The notes under the pieces: model-generated
Seen by the model: the letters and a program-made list of their open reading frames with translations, nothing else
Database searches by the model: none
What the model was told of the DNA's origin: nothing
Program-made: the position numbers and the translations under genes
Part shown: piece by piece, positions 6,701 through 16,119 of the stretch
Layout of the letters: each line of letters opens with the position of its first letter
Position numbering within the stretch: position 1 is the first letter of the stretch
Origin: Oscillospiraceae bacterium
Lineage (GTDB): Bacteria > Bacillota > Clostridia > Christensenellales > Aristaeellaceae
Reading direction: 5' to 3'
DNA: 49,292 nt
NCBI GenBank assembly: GCA_031269355.1
Contig: JAISZG010000050.1
Coordinates: 1-49,292 of the forward strand

Positions 6701-9304
6701 ATGACAAAATACTCGCCTATGATGAGGCAGTATCAGAGTATAAGGAAACGGTATCCGGATACTATCGTTTTTTTTAGGCTCGGCGATTTTTACGAGATGT
6801 TCTTCGATGATGCTAAGCTTGTGTCCGGATTGCTCGGCCTAACTTTAACGGCGCGCGATTCCGGGAACGGCGAGCGCGCGCCTATGTGCGGCGTTCCGTA
6901 TCATAGCGCGGCGGGTTATATAAATAAGCTGATCGAACTTGGGCATAAGGTAGCGATATGCGAGCAGATGAGCGACCCGGCGCTGTCGCGCGGGTTGGTC
7001 GAGCGCGAGGTTATCCGCGTGGTGACGCCGGGAACCGTCGTCGACGCGGAGTTGCTTGATGATAAGCGGAACCTTTATCTGCTCTCGCTGTGCGCGGGGA
7101 AAAAGCGGGTTGGCATCGCATATGCGGACGTCAGCACGGGCGACTTTGCGGCCTATGAAATTTCCGCGCCGGAGGATTTACCGGACGCGATAGCTTCCAT
7201 TCATCCGGCGGAGATAATAGCCGACGCGCCGTCGAAGGCCGCGCTCGAAGAACGCGGATGCATAAGCGGAGTATGCGAGTATGAAAGCGCGGCGTTTGGA
7301 GCGGCGGTTTCTCGCAAAGCGCTGCTCAACCATTTTCAGGCGGACGATCTATCGGCATTGGGTTTGGCGGAGCTGCCTCTCGCGGCGCGCGCGGCGGGCG
7401 GTCTGCTGGCCTATATTATGGAGACGCAGCGCAACGCGATGCGGCATATTTCAAAACTGCGCGTGGACGAGAGATCATTAGAGCTTGGCGTAGATCGAGT
7501 GGCAAGGCGAAACCTGGAACTGACGCAAACGATGGCCGGGAGTAAAGGGAAGGGCACCCTTTTTCATCTACTGGACGCGACGCGCACGGCGATGGGCGGT
7601 CGTGAACTGCGCATGTGGACGGAGCATCCGCTGAATGAACGCTCGAAGATCGAAGCGCGGCTGGAGGCGGTCGCCGCGCTTTACGCCAACGAGCCGCTTA
7701 CTCGATCGATACAAGGCGCGCTTAAAGGCATGTGCGATCTGGAACGGCTGCTGTGCAAAATATCATATAAATCGCTTACCGCTCGCGACGCGCTCGCGTT
7801 AAGGCAAACGTTTGGCAAAGTGCCAGAGCTAGCGCGGCTTATATGTGAGCTGCCTTCTCGCGAGCTTATCGAAATTGCGCGCTCGATGGATTCGATGGAC
7901 GACTTGTGCGCGCTTATTGATCGAATGATTTCGCTCGACGCGCCCGCGCTGCCGTCGGAAGGAGGCGTGATACTCGACGGATATAACGCCGAGCTTGATT
8001 CGCTTCGCACTGCGGCGCGCAACGGCAAACAGTGGCTGTGCGACTTTGAAGCGCGCGAACGTGAGCAGACTGGAATCCGCAACCTGAAGATAGTATATAG
8101 CCGCGTTTTTGGATATTTGATCGAAGTTACGAAATCGAGCTACGACAGGATTCCAAAACAGCGCTATCAAAGAAGGCAGACGCTCTCGAACGCGGAGCGC
8201 TTTTCTACGGACGAACTGACGGATATAGAACGCACAATACTTGGCGCGGAGGAAAAATCCGCGCGGCTTGAAGCGCAGCTGTTCGCTTCGCTAACGGAGT
8301 GGCTGAGCGAACATATTCCGCGCATGCAGAAAACCTCAAAGGCTATAGAACGCTTGGACGCGCTGGCGTCGCTCGCGGTCGTCGCGATCGAACATGATTA
8401 TGTCCGCCCGACGTTTAACGACGAGGGCGTAATCGATATAAAGGACGGTCGCCACCCGGTAGTGGAGACTATGCTTGTGGACGAGCCGTTCGTTCCAAAC
8501 GACACGCTGCTGGATATGAGCGAAAATCGTTTCCAGATATTAACAGGTCCCAATATGGCGGGGAAATCTACGTACATGAGGCAGGTCGCGCTCATTGTGC
8601 TTATGGCGCAGATGGGCGGCTTTGTTCCGGCTCGTGAAGCGAATCTTTGCATTGTGGATAAATTATTTACGCGCGTAGGCGCGTCGGATGATTTGGCCTC
8701 CGGGCGTTCTACGTTTCTTGTCGAAATGAGCGAAACGGCGTCGATACTTCGCGGCGCTACCGCGCGTTCGCTGATTTTGCTGGACGAGATAGGGCGCGGC
8801 ACGTCTACGTTCGACGGGCTATCCATAGCGTGGGCTATTGTGGAGCATATCAGCAATTCCTCCAAATTGGGCGCGAAGACTATGTTTGCGACCCACTATC
8901 ACGAACTTGGCGAACTGGAGGGCAGGCTTCCGGGCGTTGTTAATTATTATGCGCGTGTAAAGGATCAAGGCGACGCGGTGGTATTCCTGCGGAAGATAGC
9001 GCGCGGCAGCGCGGATAGGAGCTTTGGCGTTTATGTCGCAGCCTTAGCCGGACTTCCGCGAGCGATAATTGCGCGCGCGCAGTCAATCCTCGCGAGAATA
9101 GAAGCGGGAAACGCGGGCGGCGGGGCTATCAGCCGAAATATACTTGGGGAAAATATATCAAATAAGAAAGAGCAGCTGACGCTTGGCGAAACGGAGCGCA
9201 CGGAGCTGATAGAGGAAATAAGGGCGCTTGACGTAATGTCGATGACTCCTATGGAGGCGTTGAACCTGATGTTTCGTCTGCACGAGAAAGCGCTGAGACT
9301 ATAA
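6701..9304 (+). CDS. mutS: DNA mismatch repair protein MutS
   Basis: Mismatch recognition ATPase. The N-terminal mismatch-binding domain starts SPMMRQYQSIRKRYPD and contains FFRLGDFYEMF, with the Phe-X-Glu wedge. The ATPase has Walker A GPNMAGKST (about residue 618), Walker B ILLDEIGRGTST and FATHYHEL. About 867 residues, normal for MutS1. I start at ATG 6701 because MTKYSPMM matches other MutS N termini; GTG 6683, inside the end of ylbF, is the alternative. The run GNAGGGAIS near residue 805 is the usual variable linker before the C-terminal dimerisation helix. mutL follows, so the two form a repair unit. Confidence 0.97.
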   Translation: MTKYSPMMRQYQSIRKRYPDTIVFFRLGDFYEMFFDDAKLVSGLLGLTLTARDSGNGERAPMCGVPYHSAAGYINKLIELGHKVAICEQMSDPALSRGLVEREVIRVVTPGTVVDAELLDDKRNLYLLSLCAGKKRVGIAYADVSTGDFAAYEISAPEDLPDAIASIHPAEIIADAPSKAALEERGCISGVCEYESAAFGAAVSRKALLNHFQADDLSALGLAELPLAARAAGGLLAYIMETQRNAMRHISKLRVDERSLELGVDRVARRNLELTQTMAGSKGKGTLFHLLDATRTAMGGRELRMWTEHPLNERSKIEARLEAVAALYANEPLTRSIQGALKGMCDLERLLCKISYKSLTARDALALRQTFGKVPELARLICELPSRELIEIARSMDSMDDLCALIDRMISLDAPALPSEGGVILDGYNAELDSLRTAARNGKQWLCDFEAREREQTGIRNLKIVYSRVFGYLIEVTKSSYDRIPKQRYQRRQTLSNAERFSTDELTDIERTILGAEEKSARLEAQLFASLTEWLSEHIPRMQKTSKAIERLDALASLAVVAIEHDYVRPTFNDEGVIDIKDGRHPVVETMLVDEPFVPNDTLLDMSENRFQILTGPNMAGKSTYMRQVALIVLMAQMGGFVPAREANLCIVDKLFTRVGASDDLASGRSTFLVEMSETASILRGATARSLILLDEIGRGTSTFDGLSIAWAIVEHISNSSKLGAKTMFATHYHELGELEGRLPGVVNYYARVKDQGDAVVFLRKIARGSADRSFGVYVAALAGLPRAIIARAQSILARIEAGNAGGGAISRNILGENISNKKEQLTLGETERTELIEEIRALDVMSMTPMEALNLMFRLHEKALRL

Positions 9305-9318
9305 TAAATATAGAACAA

Positions 9319-9374
9319 GCAAGTATGGGCGCGGCCCTATTCTTGTATGGCGGCGGGGCAGAGTTCCGCGCCAA
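9319..9374 (+). repeat. Dispersed 57-bp two-hairpin element, copy D (mutS–mutL spacer)
   Basis: Full-length diverged copy (5' GTATGGGCGCGGCCCTAT, 3' GGCGGCGGGGCAGAGTTCCG) filling most of the spacer between mutS and mutL. It ends about 15 bases before the mutL ribosome binding site region and could form an RNA hairpin in the shared transcript. Confidence 0.8.
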
Positions 9375-9397
9375 GTGAAATAGAGAGCATAGAGGGT

Positions 9398-11263
9398 ATG
9401 ATGGCGCAAAGCAGGATACGCCCGCTGGATACATCCGTAGTCGGTTTGATCGCGGCGGGAGAGGTGGTCGAGCGTCCTGCGCTGGCGATTAAAGAGCTGG
9501 TAGAGAACAGCATAGACGCGCTGGCGTGCTCGATTTCAGTTGATATACGCGACGGAGGGCTTACATCATTTCGCGTAACGGATAACGGCGATGGAATTCC
9601 TCGTGAGGAGCTAGCGCTCGCGTTTATGCGCAACGCGACCAGCAAGCTGCGCGACGCTTCCGATTTGGACGCGATTCAGACGCTAGGTTTTCGAGGCGAA
9701 GCGCTCGCGTCAATCGCCGCAGTCGCCAAGGTGACGCTGACATCCCGCCCCAAGGGCTCGGAAACCGGCGCGGCTATAGACGTTGAGGGAGGGGTTATTC
9801 TAGGCGTGCGTGACGCGGCAAGCCCGGAAGGCACTTCTATTGTCGTAAAGGAACTGTTCTATAATACTCCTGCTCGCAGAAAGTTTATGAAAAAACCAGC
9901 GGTAGAGGCCGCGCAGGTTTCCGAGTGGATGGTTCGTTTAATGATGGCGCGCCCGGATATTTCTATGCGCTTGAGCGTTGGCGGGAAACAATCGTTTCGC
10001 AGCGCGGGAGATAGCAATCTTGCAGGCGTTATCGCTGTCGCGTGGGGAAGGGATACGGCGGCCAGGTTGATTCCGATACGGGGAAACGCGGGCGGATGCT
10101 ATTGGGAAGGATTCGTCGGCGTGGGGGAGAGTGCGCACTCAAACCGCTCCAAACAGCTGCTGTTTTTAAACGGTCGGGCGGTTAGAAGTCAGGCTGTATC
10201 GCAGGTGGTCGAGTGGGCGTGCAGGGAGCGTATCATAATAGGCCGATCGCCTACGTTCGTTCTGCACGCGACAATCGACTTTAACCTGGTAGATGTAAAC
10301 GTACATCCAAATAAACTGGAAGTTCGCTTTCGCGACGAACCCGCTGTTCTCACGGGCGTCGCGGACTTGATACGCGATACGATCCTGGCGCGATCGGCTG
10401 ATGCCTATACGGCGAAACATTCAATAAATATAAATAATATATCAATTAATCATGATGATTCTAAAGCAACTGACGTGAATACGCTCGCCGACGCGCGGGA
10501 TGCCAGCGCCATACCCGTGATACCATATAGCGCTCCGGAAACGGATCAGCCGGACGATCCGCTTTCGCTGATCCGTTTAGCTCATGATTCCGCGCTGCCG
10601 CCGACGTTCTCTTCTGTTCAAGGAACGCCGCAGGAAACGTCGCAGGCAACGCCGCAGGAAACACAGCCCGAGCAGCAGATGTTTGAATATAAAGAAAGCG
10701 AGCTGCGCTATCGGATAATAGGCGCGGCGTTCGATCAATATATAATGATCGAATATGACGATACTTTGTACATAATCGATCAGCACGCCGCGCACGAACG
10801 AATACTGTTCGATCAATTTGAACGGGCGGCGGACAAGCCGATGTCGCAGCCGTTGCTCGCGCCTGTCACGCTTACGCTGTCTCACGCGGAGGCCGCGCTA
10901 ACGCAGACATATGCGACCGCGCTTGCCGAGAGCGGCTTTGAATTCGAGCCGTTTGGAGATAGGACTATAAGAGTTACTTCCGTTCCGATAGTTCTAGGCT
11001 GCCCCGCCCCGGAGCTGGCGCGAGCCATGATAGCCGCGCTGGAAGGATATGGAGAGCTGCCCACCGCGCGCAGGCGCAGGGAAGAGCTTATAATGCTGTC
11101 GTGCAAAAAGGCGATAAAAGGCGGTGAACCGCTGACGCGCGAGCAGATCGAGCGCCTGCTGCGCGCGTGCGCATCCTCCGTCGCTCCGACATGTCCGCAC
11201 GGAAGGCCGATCTGCGTGGCGATTCCAAAGCGTGAATTAGATAGGCGATTCAGGCGCATATGA
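9398..11263 (+). CDS. mutL: DNA mismatch repair protein MutL
   Basis: GHKL ATPase that couples MutS to strand incision. Motifs in order: IAAGEVVERP, KELVENSIDA, DNGDGIP, GFRGEALASI and LFYNTPARRKF in the N-terminal ATPase. A low-complexity linker rich in Gln/Thr/Pro (about residues 345-430) is followed by the C-terminal domain with DQHAAHERILFD, SCKKAIKGGEPL and CPHGRPICVAI, the signature of endonuclease-type MutL. In the DQHA(X)2E(X)4E motif the last Glu is Asp. The start is ATG 9398, with GAGGG just upstream; an earlier ATG at 9347 lies inside a dispersed element and is unlikely. Spacing to miaA is 23 bases. Confidence 0.96.
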   Translation: MMAQSRIRPLDTSVVGLIAAGEVVERPALAIKELVENSIDALACSISVDIRDGGLTSFRVTDNGDGIPREELALAFMRNATSKLRDASDLDAIQTLGFRGEALASIAAVAKVTLTSRPKGSETGAAIDVEGGVILGVRDAASPEGTSIVVKELFYNTPARRKFMKKPAVEAAQVSEWMVRLMMARPDISMRLSVGGKQSFRSAGDSNLAGVIAVAWGRDTAARLIPIRGNAGGCYWEGFVGVGESAHSNRSKQLLFLNGRAVRSQAVSQVVEWACRERIIIGRSPTFVLHATIDFNLVDVNVHPNKLEVRFRDEPAVLTGVADLIRDTILARSADAYTAKHSININNISINHDDSKATDVNTLADARDASAIPVIPYSAPETDQPDDPLSLIRLAHDSALPPTFSSVQGTPQETSQATPQETQPEQQMFEYKESELRYRIIGAAFDQYIMIEYDDTLYIIDQHAAHERILFDQFERAADKPMSQPLLAPVTLTLSHAEAALTQTYATALAESGFEFEPFGDRTIRVTSVPIVLGCPAPELARAMIAALEGYGELPTARRRREELIMLSCKKAIKGGEPLTREQIERLLRACASSVAPTCPHGRPICVAIPKRELDRRFRRI

Positions 11264-11286
11264 TTGTGAACGGAGGCTGATTCGAT

Positions 11287-12252
11287 ATGAAACATACTGG
11301 AGATAATAAACCGTTTATCGTCGCAGTGGCGGGTCCTACGGCGGTTGGTAAAACGGAAGCGGCGGTTGCGATTTGCCGCGCGCTCGGCGGCGAGGCGATA
11401 AATATGGATGCAATGCAGGTGTATCAGGGCATGCGGGTAGGCACGGCGCGAATCTCTCGCAGTGAAACGGAAGGGGTGCGGCATCATATGCTTGCCGTTG
11501 TGCCGCCGGACGAGCCGTGGAGCGTCGCGCGCTACGCGGAAGCGGCGCTGCCGATTATATATAATATGATTGGGCGCGGAGTGCTGCCTGTGCTGGTCGG
11601 CGGAACGGGCTTGTATTTAGAAGCGATTCGCCGCCCCCTTCGATTCGCTTCAGTTCAGGCGGACGCGAAGCTGCGCGCGTCGCTGGATCAGCTGAGCGAC
11701 GGCGCGCTGCGCGGCAGGCTGATTGAGGTGGATCCAATCACGGCAAAGCGCCTTCCGACAGGCGATCGCCGCCGAGCGATACGCGCGCTTGAAATCGCGG
11801 CGCTTACGGGAAAACCCATGTCGGAACAGGCGGACAGCGCCGAGGAGAGATTTAATTTATGCACTGTTGGTTTGACGATGCAGCGCGGCGCGTTGATAGA
11901 GCGCATACAGGCGCGCGCTGAAAAGATGTTCACGAACGGCCTGCCCGAGGAAGTTTCATTTCTGGTTAAATGCGGGCTTCCGCCGAACGCGCAGTCGATG
12001 CAGGCGATAGGATATAAAGAAACAGTGCGCATGCTCCGAGGCGAGATAACGCGCGTAGAAGCGATAGAAGCGGTTTCGATAGCCACACGTCAATATGCGA
12101 AGCGGCAGACGACATGGTTTCGCGCCACTCCCAACATTACATGGTTCGATAGAACAGGATGCACAAGCATGACGAAACATTATAAAGACATAATAAAATC
12201 CGTTAAAACAAGGAGGCTTGCGATTAAAGCCGAGGGGAGCGCGCTGTTATGA
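11287..12252 (+). CDS. miaA: tRNA dimethylallyltransferase MiaA
   Basis: Transfers the dimethylallyl group to A37 of tRNAs reading codons that start with U; the product is the substrate of MiaB. The P-loop GPTAVGKTEAA is at about residues 15-25, then MDAMQVYQGMRVGTA and VGGTGLYLEAI, and the tRNA-binding VSIATRQYAKRQTTWFR near the C terminus. The length of 321 is typical. CGGAGG precedes the ATG. Its stop overlaps the next start (ATGA), so the two are translationally coupled. Confidence 0.96.
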   Translation: MKHTGDNKPFIVAVAGPTAVGKTEAAVAICRALGGEAINMDAMQVYQGMRVGTARISRSETEGVRHHMLAVVPPDEPWSVARYAEAALPIIYNMIGRGVLPVLVGGTGLYLEAIRRPLRFASVQADAKLRASLDQLSDGALRGRLIEVDPITAKRLPTGDRRRAIRALEIAALTGKPMSEQADSAEERFNLCTVGLTMQRGALIERIQARAEKMFTNGLPEEVSFLVKCGLPPNAQSMQAIGYKETVRMLRGEITRVEAIEAVSIATRQYAKRQTTWFRATPNITWFDRTGCTSMTKHYKDIIKSVKTRRLAIKAEGSALL

Positions 12253-13475
12253 AAAGCGGCGATGAGATTCAAGCGCTGCTGGATGCCGCCGAGCAATATT
12301 GCGCACCCTATTTCGCCGAGCGCGACAGGATTGAACGAATCGCGTTTCGCCGCGTGCAGCGCGCGTTTAGCGAGGAGCGCGTTCAAACTTCGGATTTTGC
12401 GCCGTCCACGGGTTACGGGTATAACGATATGGGGCGCGATAAACTGGACCGCGTGTTCGCGCGCGCTCTGGAATGCGAGGACGCGATAGTTCGGCCGCAG
12501 ATCGTATCAGGCACGCACGCGCTCGCGGCCGCGCTGTTTGGGTTGCTGAGGCCTGGGGATATATTGATCGCCGCCACCGGCAAGCCGTATGATACGCTTG
12601 ACGGCGTAATTGGCTACGCGGTTGAGCATCAGGGTTCGCTGCGCGCTCACGGCATAGGATATAAGCAGATTGAGCTTGACGCGGACGGCGCGCCGGATTT
12701 GCCCGCTATCCGCGCCGCGATAACGGATGGCGCGCGCGTAGTGGCGGTGCAGCGTTCGCGGGGATACGCGGCTAGACCGTCTCTTATGCCGGAGCAAATC
12801 GACGAGATCGCGAACGAAGCGCACGCGCTGCGCGCCGACGCTATCGTGCTTGTCGATAATTGCTACGGCGAGTTTACGCGCGAACACGAACCTTTGCGCG
12901 CCGATCTGCTTGTAGGTTCTCTGATTAAAAACCCGGGCGGCGGCCTTGCGCCCACTGGCGGGTATATCGCCGGTCGAGCGGATCTGGTGGAGCGCGTCGC
13001 CGACAGGCTGACATCGCCGGGCATAGGGCGCGAGGTAGGTTCGTACGCGGGCGGATATAGATTGTTTTATCAAGGCCTGTACGCCGCCCCGCACGCCGTG
13101 GCGCAGGCTTCGCGAATTGGGATTCTGACCGCGCGGGTATTCGAGATGCTGGGATATGAAACGAATCCGCGTTCCGACGCCCCGCGCGGCGATATCGTGC
13201 AGGCCGTTCGGCTGCGCTCTGAGCAGCGCGTAAAATCGCTCTGCCGGGCGGTGCAGGAGGCGTCGCCCGTGGATGCGTTCGCTGTGCCGGAATCCTGGGA
13301 TATGCCTGGATATTCTGATCAGGTGATTATGGCGGCTGGTACTTTTGTATCTGGCGCGTCAATCGAGCTTAGCGCGGACGCGCCTATGCGTCCGCCGTAC
13401 GACGTATATATTCAGGGCGGCCTTACATTGGCGCATGGCAGGATAATGCTGGAAAACGCTCTAAGATATATATAA
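12249..13475 (+). CDS. ynbB: Aluminium-resistance / methionine gamma-lyase family PLP protein (YnbB-like)
   Basis: PLP-dependent enzyme of the aminotransferase fold, family PF06838, often labelled aluminium resistance protein; its true reaction is not established. Seen here: the N-terminal YGYNDMGRDKLDRVFA, the cofactor-region VSGTHALAAALFG, the aspartate-containing VLVDNCYGEF, and the probable PLP lysine in GSLIKNPGGG followed by TGGYIAGR. The 408-residue length fits the family. The gene follows miaA with a 4-base overlap, a conserved Firmicute neighbourhood. The family is sure; the substrate is unknown. Confidence 0.88.
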   Translation: MKSGDEIQALLDAAEQYCAPYFAERDRIERIAFRRVQRAFSEERVQTSDFAPSTGYGYNDMGRDKLDRVFARALECEDAIVRPQIVSGTHALAAALFGLLRPGDILIAATGKPYDTLDGVIGYAVEHQGSLRAHGIGYKQIELDADGAPDLPAIRAAITDGARVVAVQRSRGYAARPSLMPEQIDEIANEAHALRADAIVLVDNCYGEFTREHEPLRADLLVGSLIKNPGGGLAPTGGYIAGRADLVERVADRLTSPGIGREVGSYAGGYRLFYQGLYAAPHAVAQASRIGILTARVFEMLGYETNPRSDAPRGDIVQAVRLRSEQRVKSLCRAVQEASPVDAFAVPESWDMPGYSDQVIMAAGTFVSGASIELSADAPMRPPYDVYIQGGLTLAHGRIMLENALRYI

Positions 13476-13505
13476 CATACAAATGACGCGAAGGGGGGCG
13501 CGCGC

Positions 13506-14525
13506 ATGAGGTGCGCGATTATCGGCGGCACCGGGCATTATCATTACTTTCTCGAGGCGTTAAGGTTGCGCGGCAATACCGACGAGCTGGCCGCGTATGC
13601 GCCCGGCACGCCGGGAGAGGATATCGTATCTCTTGAAAAATCTTTATTGCCGCTAAAAAAGCAATCTGAAGCCGATAGTAAATTTGCCCCAAAAGCATAC
13701 GATTCGTGGCGTGCGATGCTGGATAAGGAAAAGCCCGAGCTGGTTGTAGTTAATCCATGGTATAAAGATATATCCGATATAACAATAGAAGCTCTCGATC
13801 GAGGGCATGCGGTGTTTGCGGAAAAACCTCTCGCGGTCGACTGGGAGCAGTGGGACGCGATGCGAAGCGCGGCTCGGCGCAACGATCGGGTTTGCGCAAT
13901 GTTCGGACTCAGGGGCGAGCCCGCGTTTCAAGCGGCCAGGGCGGCGGCTTCGCGCATTGGCGACATACGGCTGATGCACGCGCAGAAGTCGTACAAGCTT
14001 GGCACGAGGGGGCCGGTGTATCTCAGGCGCAAGGATTACGGCGGCATATTCCCATGGGTAGGCATTCACGCGCTGGATTGGATTCGCTGGATAAGCGGGA
14101 AGGAGTATATGTCCGTATTTGGCGCGCAGTGCTGCAAGGGCAACGTTATCTCAACGGAACTTGAGATAAGCGCGGCGGCGCTGTTTACCATGGAGGACGA
14201 TACGATAGCCACGATATCCGCAGATTTCCTGCGCCCCGCCGCGGCCGCGCGCCACGACGATGATCAGCTGCGCATAACGGGTACGAAGGGAACGCTGTTC
14301 GTGCGCGGCGGCGAAGCTTTTCTGGAACTGTCGGATAAGCCCATAACCCGTCTTCCGCTTCCGAATCGCGAATCGCTCTGCGCTGATTTTATGGCGCAGT
14401 TGGATGGCGGCAAAGCGTGCGGGCTAACCGTTTGGGATGCGCTAAACGTTACCGCCGCAGCGCTGGCCGCCAGGGAAGCAGCCGACGATCATACGCCTGT
14501 TGCCGTGCCGATTATAAAAAAGTAA
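13506..14525 (+). CDS. Gfo/Idh/MocA family oxidoreductase
   Basis: NAD(P)-dependent dehydrogenase fold, usually acting on sugars or cyclitols. The N-terminal Rossmann start reads CAIIGGTGHYHYFLEAL, so the usual GxGxxG is altered. The family EKP motif is present as FAEKPLAV (about residues 107-114), and a C-terminal alpha/beta domain includes GIFPWVGIHALDWIRW with the usual catalytic-region histidine. 339 residues. AGGGGGG lies before the ATG, and the gene is 30 bases from the preceding one. The neighbours are housekeeping genes, so the substrate cannot be guessed. Confidence 0.85.
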   Translation: MRCAIIGGTGHYHYFLEALRLRGNTDELAAYAPGTPGEDIVSLEKSLLPLKKQSEADSKFAPKAYDSWRAMLDKEKPELVVVNPWYKDISDITIEALDRGHAVFAEKPLAVDWEQWDAMRSAARRNDRVCAMFGLRGEPAFQAARAAASRIGDIRLMHAQKSYKLGTRGPVYLRRKDYGGIFPWVGIHALDWIRWISGKEYMSVFGAQCCKGNVISTELEISAAALFTMEDDTIATISADFLRPAAAARHDDDQLRITGTKGTLFVRGGEAFLELSDKPITRLPLPNRESLCADFMAQLDGGKACGLTVWDALNVTAAALAAREAADDHTPVAVPIIKK

Positions 14526-14643
14526 CTTTCACGGCTTTTGCCGGACGCGCCGTGCCCGTACCAGTTTAGGCGCAAGCGTATTCTGCGGCGCCGCGCCCGC
14601 ATAGAATGTTGTCTATATGGATATTGGTGCGGGAGGGATCGCT

Positions 14644-14895
14644 ATGAGCCTTTCGGAACTGCGCATGAAGGAAGTAGTGAACATCGAAACGGGCACTCGC
14701 CTGGGGCGCGTGATGGATTTGGAGTTTTTACTGGAAACCGGACAGATCACCGCGCTGGTGGTTCCAGGAGATTTTAATATGATAAATTTTATGAGAGGTG
14801 AAAAGACGGGTTTGATTATACCGTGGAATCTAATTTGTAAAATCGGAGACGACATAATATTGGTTCGCATTGACGAAAGCTGCGAAACGCGATAG
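14644..14895 (+). CDS. ymxH: YlmC/YmxH family sporulation-associated PRC-barrel protein
   Basis: Small PRC-barrel protein of 83 residues. The start MSLSELRMKEVVNIETGTRLG and the middle DLEFLLETGQITALVVPG are typical of the YlmC/YmxH family, whose members occur in endospore formers. ATG 14644 is chosen because GGGAGGG lies eight bases before it; an in-frame ATG at 14617 has no such site. It is 59 bases ahead of nrdR and probably co-transcribed. The molecular role is not known. Confidence 0.88.
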   Translation: MSLSELRMKEVVNIETGTRLGRVMDLEFLLETGQITALVVPGDFNMINFMRGEKTGLIIPWNLICKIGDDIILVRIDESCETR

Positions 14896-14954
14896 ATTGT
14901 ATTATAAGAAGATTATACAATATCGTATCAATATGGAGATAGGAGTTATAGGAC

Positions 14955-15458
14955 ATGCGGTGCATATATTGCAACTGGCAGGACAGCCGTGTGGTGGATT
15001 CGCGCCCGACGGAGGATAACAGCGTGATACGCCGCCGCCGCGAGTGCGAACAGTGCGGACGACGGTTCACAACATACGAAAAGGCGGAGAGAACACCGCT
15101 GCTTGTGGTAAAAAAGGACGGGCGTCGGGAAAGCTTCGATGCGGAGAAAATTCGCAGCGGCATAATTAAATCCTGTGAAAAGCGGTCGGTCTCCGCGTAT
15201 CAGATAGACGAGATCGTTCGAGAGATTGAATCCGCAGCATACAATGCGATGGAGAAGGAAGTGGCGACGGAAACAATCGGCGAGATGGTAATGGAACGCC
15301 TTCGCGGAATAGACGAGGTGGCGTTTGTGCGGTTCGCGTCCGTATACCGGCATTTTGGAGATATTCAAGCTTATATGGACGTGCTGAATCATTTGCTTGA
15401 AGGGCGCGGCAATGGCGCGAACGACGTCCGGAATCTGGACATGCGTTGCGAAAATTAA
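14955..15458 (+). CDS. nrdR: Transcriptional repressor NrdR
   Basis: Zinc-ribbon and ATP-cone repressor of ribonucleotide reductase genes. The zinc ribbon is MRCIYC...CEQCGRRFTTYE, with its four cysteines in the first 40 residues. The ATP-cone follows (VVKKDGRRESFDAEKIRSGI, and later EVATETIGEMVMERLRGIDEVAFVRFASVY). The length of 167 is slightly longer than usual because of a polar tail. TAGGAG precedes the ATG. No NrdR box was recognised in this window. Confidence 0.96.
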   Translation: MRCIYCNWQDSRVVDSRPTEDNSVIRRRRECEQCGRRFTTYEKAERTPLLVVKKDGRRESFDAEKIRSGIIKSCEKRSVSAYQIDEIVREIESAAYNAMEKEVATETIGEMVMERLRGIDEVAFVRFASVYRHFGDIQAYMDVLNHLLEGRGNGANDVRNLDMRCEN

Positions 15459-15468
15459 TTGAATATAA

Positions 15469-15501
15469 CAATCCCGGCGCGTCTATGCCGCTCCGGGATT
15501 G
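15469..15501 (-). terminator. Hairpin between convergent nrdR and spoVT
   Basis: A nine-base stem CAATCCCGG / CCGGGATTG with a 15-base loop lies between the two stop codons. The base run following it is T/A-rich on the reverse strand (TTATATTC), so it more likely ends spoVT, but it could act in both directions. Confidence 0.5.
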
Positions 15502-15516
15502 ATACGAAAGGAGCCG

Positions 15517-16071
15517 TTATTGTTCCATTTGTCTGCCGACGATGCTTGCGGTGGTTTCCGCGACCTTAAGTTCCGTATCGCCCATCTTCGCGCCATGCTC
15601 GCGGGATAGCAGCAGCACGCCGCCAATCGCTTCGCCGTCCGCGATTATGGGTGAAAAAACCTGCGCTGTGTATGTAATATTTTCTTCTTCATTGGTAACT
15701 GCCATAACCTTGCCCCCGCTCTGGCGATTTATCGTCAGGCTTTGACGGTTTTGTATAGCGCTTTCAAGTTCGCGGCTTATGGGTTTGTCCCATAGCTCTT
15801 TGCGCGGAACGCCGGATGCCGCTACAACCATGTCGCGATCGCATATGCAGGCGATGTGCCCCATCGCGCGGAATAGGGATTCGGTATAATCTTTGGCAAA
15901 CGCGCTGATCTCGCCGATAGGCGAGTATTTCTTCAGTATTACTTCGCCGTCGCGATCTGTGTAAATCTCGAGCGGATCTCCTTCACGTATGCGAAGCGTC
16001 CTGCGTATTTCCTTTGGTATGACAACGCGTCCCAGTTCGTCGATTCTCCTGACGATACCCGTCGCTCTCAA
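15517..16071 (-). CDS. spoVT: Stage V sporulation protein T
   Basis: Forespore transcription regulator. It has an N-terminal AbrB-type swapped-hairpin DNA-binding domain (ATGIVRRIDELGRVVIPKEI, LRIREGDPLEIY) and a C-terminal GAF-like domain ending LKVAETTASIVGRQMEQ. The length of 184 is typical. The start codon is TTG at 16071: AGGAGGT lies eight bases upstream on the reverse strand, and the N terminus then matches SpoVT exactly. A sigma-G-like promoter lies about 50 bases upstream of the start. The gene marks the organism as an endospore former or its recent descendant. Confidence 0.97.
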   Translation of the reverse strand: MRATGIVRRIDELGRVVIPKEIRRTLRIREGDPLEIYTDRDGEVILKKYSPIGEISAFAKDYTESLFRAMGHIACICDRDMVVAASGVPRKELWDKPISRELESAIQNRQSLTINRQSGGKVMAVTNEEENITYTAQVFSPIIADGEAIGGVLLLSREHGAKMGDTELKVAETTASIVGRQMEQ

Positions 16072-16119
16072 TTGGACGACCTCCTCGATCTTGCTGCCAT
16101 ATGGCTCCTTACGTGATGG

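Noticed and set aside
9111-9130. GGCGGCGGGGCTATC in mutS as a further element copy
   Set aside because: Only about a dozen bases agree and the encoded GGG linker is normal for this part of MutS.
14580-14620. Sigma-E/K-like promoter before the YmxH gene (CATAGAAT at about 14600)
   Set aside because: The -10 fits CATANNNT, but no proper -35 is found at the right distance.
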